Made by a program: the position numbers and the translations under genes
Shown here: one piece after another, positions 4,984-5,504 of the stretch
Numbering within the stretch: the stretch's first letter is position 1
Layout of the letters: each line of letters starts with the position of its first letter
The notes under the pieces: model-generated
Databases searched by the model: none
Told to the model about the DNA's origin: nothing
The model's input: only the letters and a program-made list of their open reading frames with translations
DNA from: Spirochaetota bacterium
Lineage (GTDB): Bacteria; Spirochaetota; JAHITG01
NCBI GenBank assembly: GCA_018817865.1
Contig: JAHITG010000057.1
Location: 1-5,504, forward strand
Length of the DNA: 5,504 nucleotides
Reading direction: 5' to 3'

Positions 4984-5504
4984 GATCTTTTTTTGCATAA
5001 GCATAGATAGCTGCTCCAAAAGCGAACATGCCTACCCCGATCCATTGTGAAACGCTCAAACCCAGGAAATGGGGCTCAACCCTTAAAAGTTCGATCAAAA
5101 ACCGGCTTACGGCATACAGCATAAGGCTTAATCCTGCTATCTGACCGTCAAATTTTTTCTTACGGAATAATATGTACAAAATAAAAAATAAGATCAATCC
5201 ATTAATACTTGAAATGATCTGGGTCGGATAAATATAGGCCGAATGTTTATCTGCTGAAGTTACCAGTCCTTCCAGCAGGTGTTTCTCAAAAGCGGGTGTG
5301 TAGCCGATCAATTTATTTCCTATTGCCGGAAATCTTATCTTTAAAGGAAACCCTTCCGGACATACATTTCCATAACAGCATCCGTATCCCAGACACCCCA
5401 GTCTTCCGAAAAAAAGCCCTAATGGAATAGTTACGCCTACAATATCAGACATCTTTAAAAGAGGAAGGCCCCGTTTTTTCACAAAATAGAAGCCGGCCCC
5501 GATA
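4964..5504 (-). CDS. lgt: Prolipoprotein diacylglyceryl transferase family protein (5' end beyond window)
   Basis: The frame is open to the right edge and begins inside the protein (IGAGFYFVKKRG, where Lgt proteins have a GGLIGA membrane segment), so the true start is outside; 179 residues are visible. Lgt moves diacylglycerol from phosphatidylglycerol to the lipobox cysteine of prolipoproteins in the inner membrane. Family marks are the signature loop GRLGCLGYGCCYG (residues 33-45 of the visible part), a following FPLKIRFP, YPTQ in place of the usual HPTQ, and RFLIELLR near the C-terminus. The two arginines equivalent to E. coli R143 and R239 appear kept. The Asn and Glu of the usual GNFxNGE signature are both cysteine here; with C42 next to C43 and a fourth Cys just after the loop, the region is Cys-rich. 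It may be a true Lgt or a paralogue. Upstream of ccdA in a likely operon. Confidence 0.87.
   Translation of the reverse strand, partial: IGAGFYFVKKRGLPLLKMSDIVGVTIPLGLFFGRLGCLGYGCCYGNVCPEGFPLKIRFPAIGNKLIGYTPAFEKHLLEGLVTSADKHSAYIYPTQIISSINGLILFFILYILFRKKKFDGQIAGLSLMLYAVSRFLIELLRVEPHFLGLSVSQWIGVGMFAFGAAIYAYAKKDPLRSRS

Noticed and set aside
5480..5482. GTG at 5482 as start of the lgt-like gene
   Set aside because: The frame stays open to the window edge and the upstream residues (IGAGFYF) continue an Lgt membrane segment, so the true start is outside.

Overview
The window is A+T-rich bacterial DNA with compact gene spacing. An exported protein with a barrel-like C-terminus, a prolipoprotein diacylglyceryl transferase relative and a CcdA-type thiol-disulfide protein point to a diderm (outer-membrane) bacterium. 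The tail-anchored protein of unknown function vaguely recalls proteins of spirochaetes or fusobacteria, but the taxon cannot be fixed from this sequence alone.

Layout. Positions 1-1716 hold a leftward two-gene operon. A processive family 2 glycosyltransferase of the hyaluronan/cellulose synthase type is followed, 8 bp downstream, by a membrane-anchored beta-propeller protein cut by the window edge. Positions 1717-2372 form a 656-bp gap between divergent genes. Almost all of it is a structured repeat array. Positions 2373-4231 hold two rightward genes: a signal-peptide protein that looks like an outer-membrane barrel, and a cytoplasmic protein with a charged helix and a C-terminal membrane anchor. 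Positions 4226-5504 hold a leftward pair: an Lgt-family protein (start outside the window) followed by ccdA. The ccdA stop overlaps the stop of the tail-anchored gene tail to tail.

The glycosyltransferase and propeller probably make and handle, or sense, an extracellular polysaccharide. The lgt-like and ccdA genes both act in envelope protein maturation. The Lgt relative carries four cysteines in and just after its signature loop, so a redox link to CcdA is possible but unproven.

The most unusual element is the divergent intergenic region. It contains about six tandem units of ~69 bp, each made of a near-perfect palindrome with a 3-nt centre followed by a conserved A-rich tail. Palindrome arms differ between copies but the changes compensate, so pairing is kept. 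Each end of the array is closed by an inverted copy of the tail, and each end runs into a TTGACA promoter-like box facing outward. It is not a CRISPR array and its A/T tracts have the wrong polarity for terminators.
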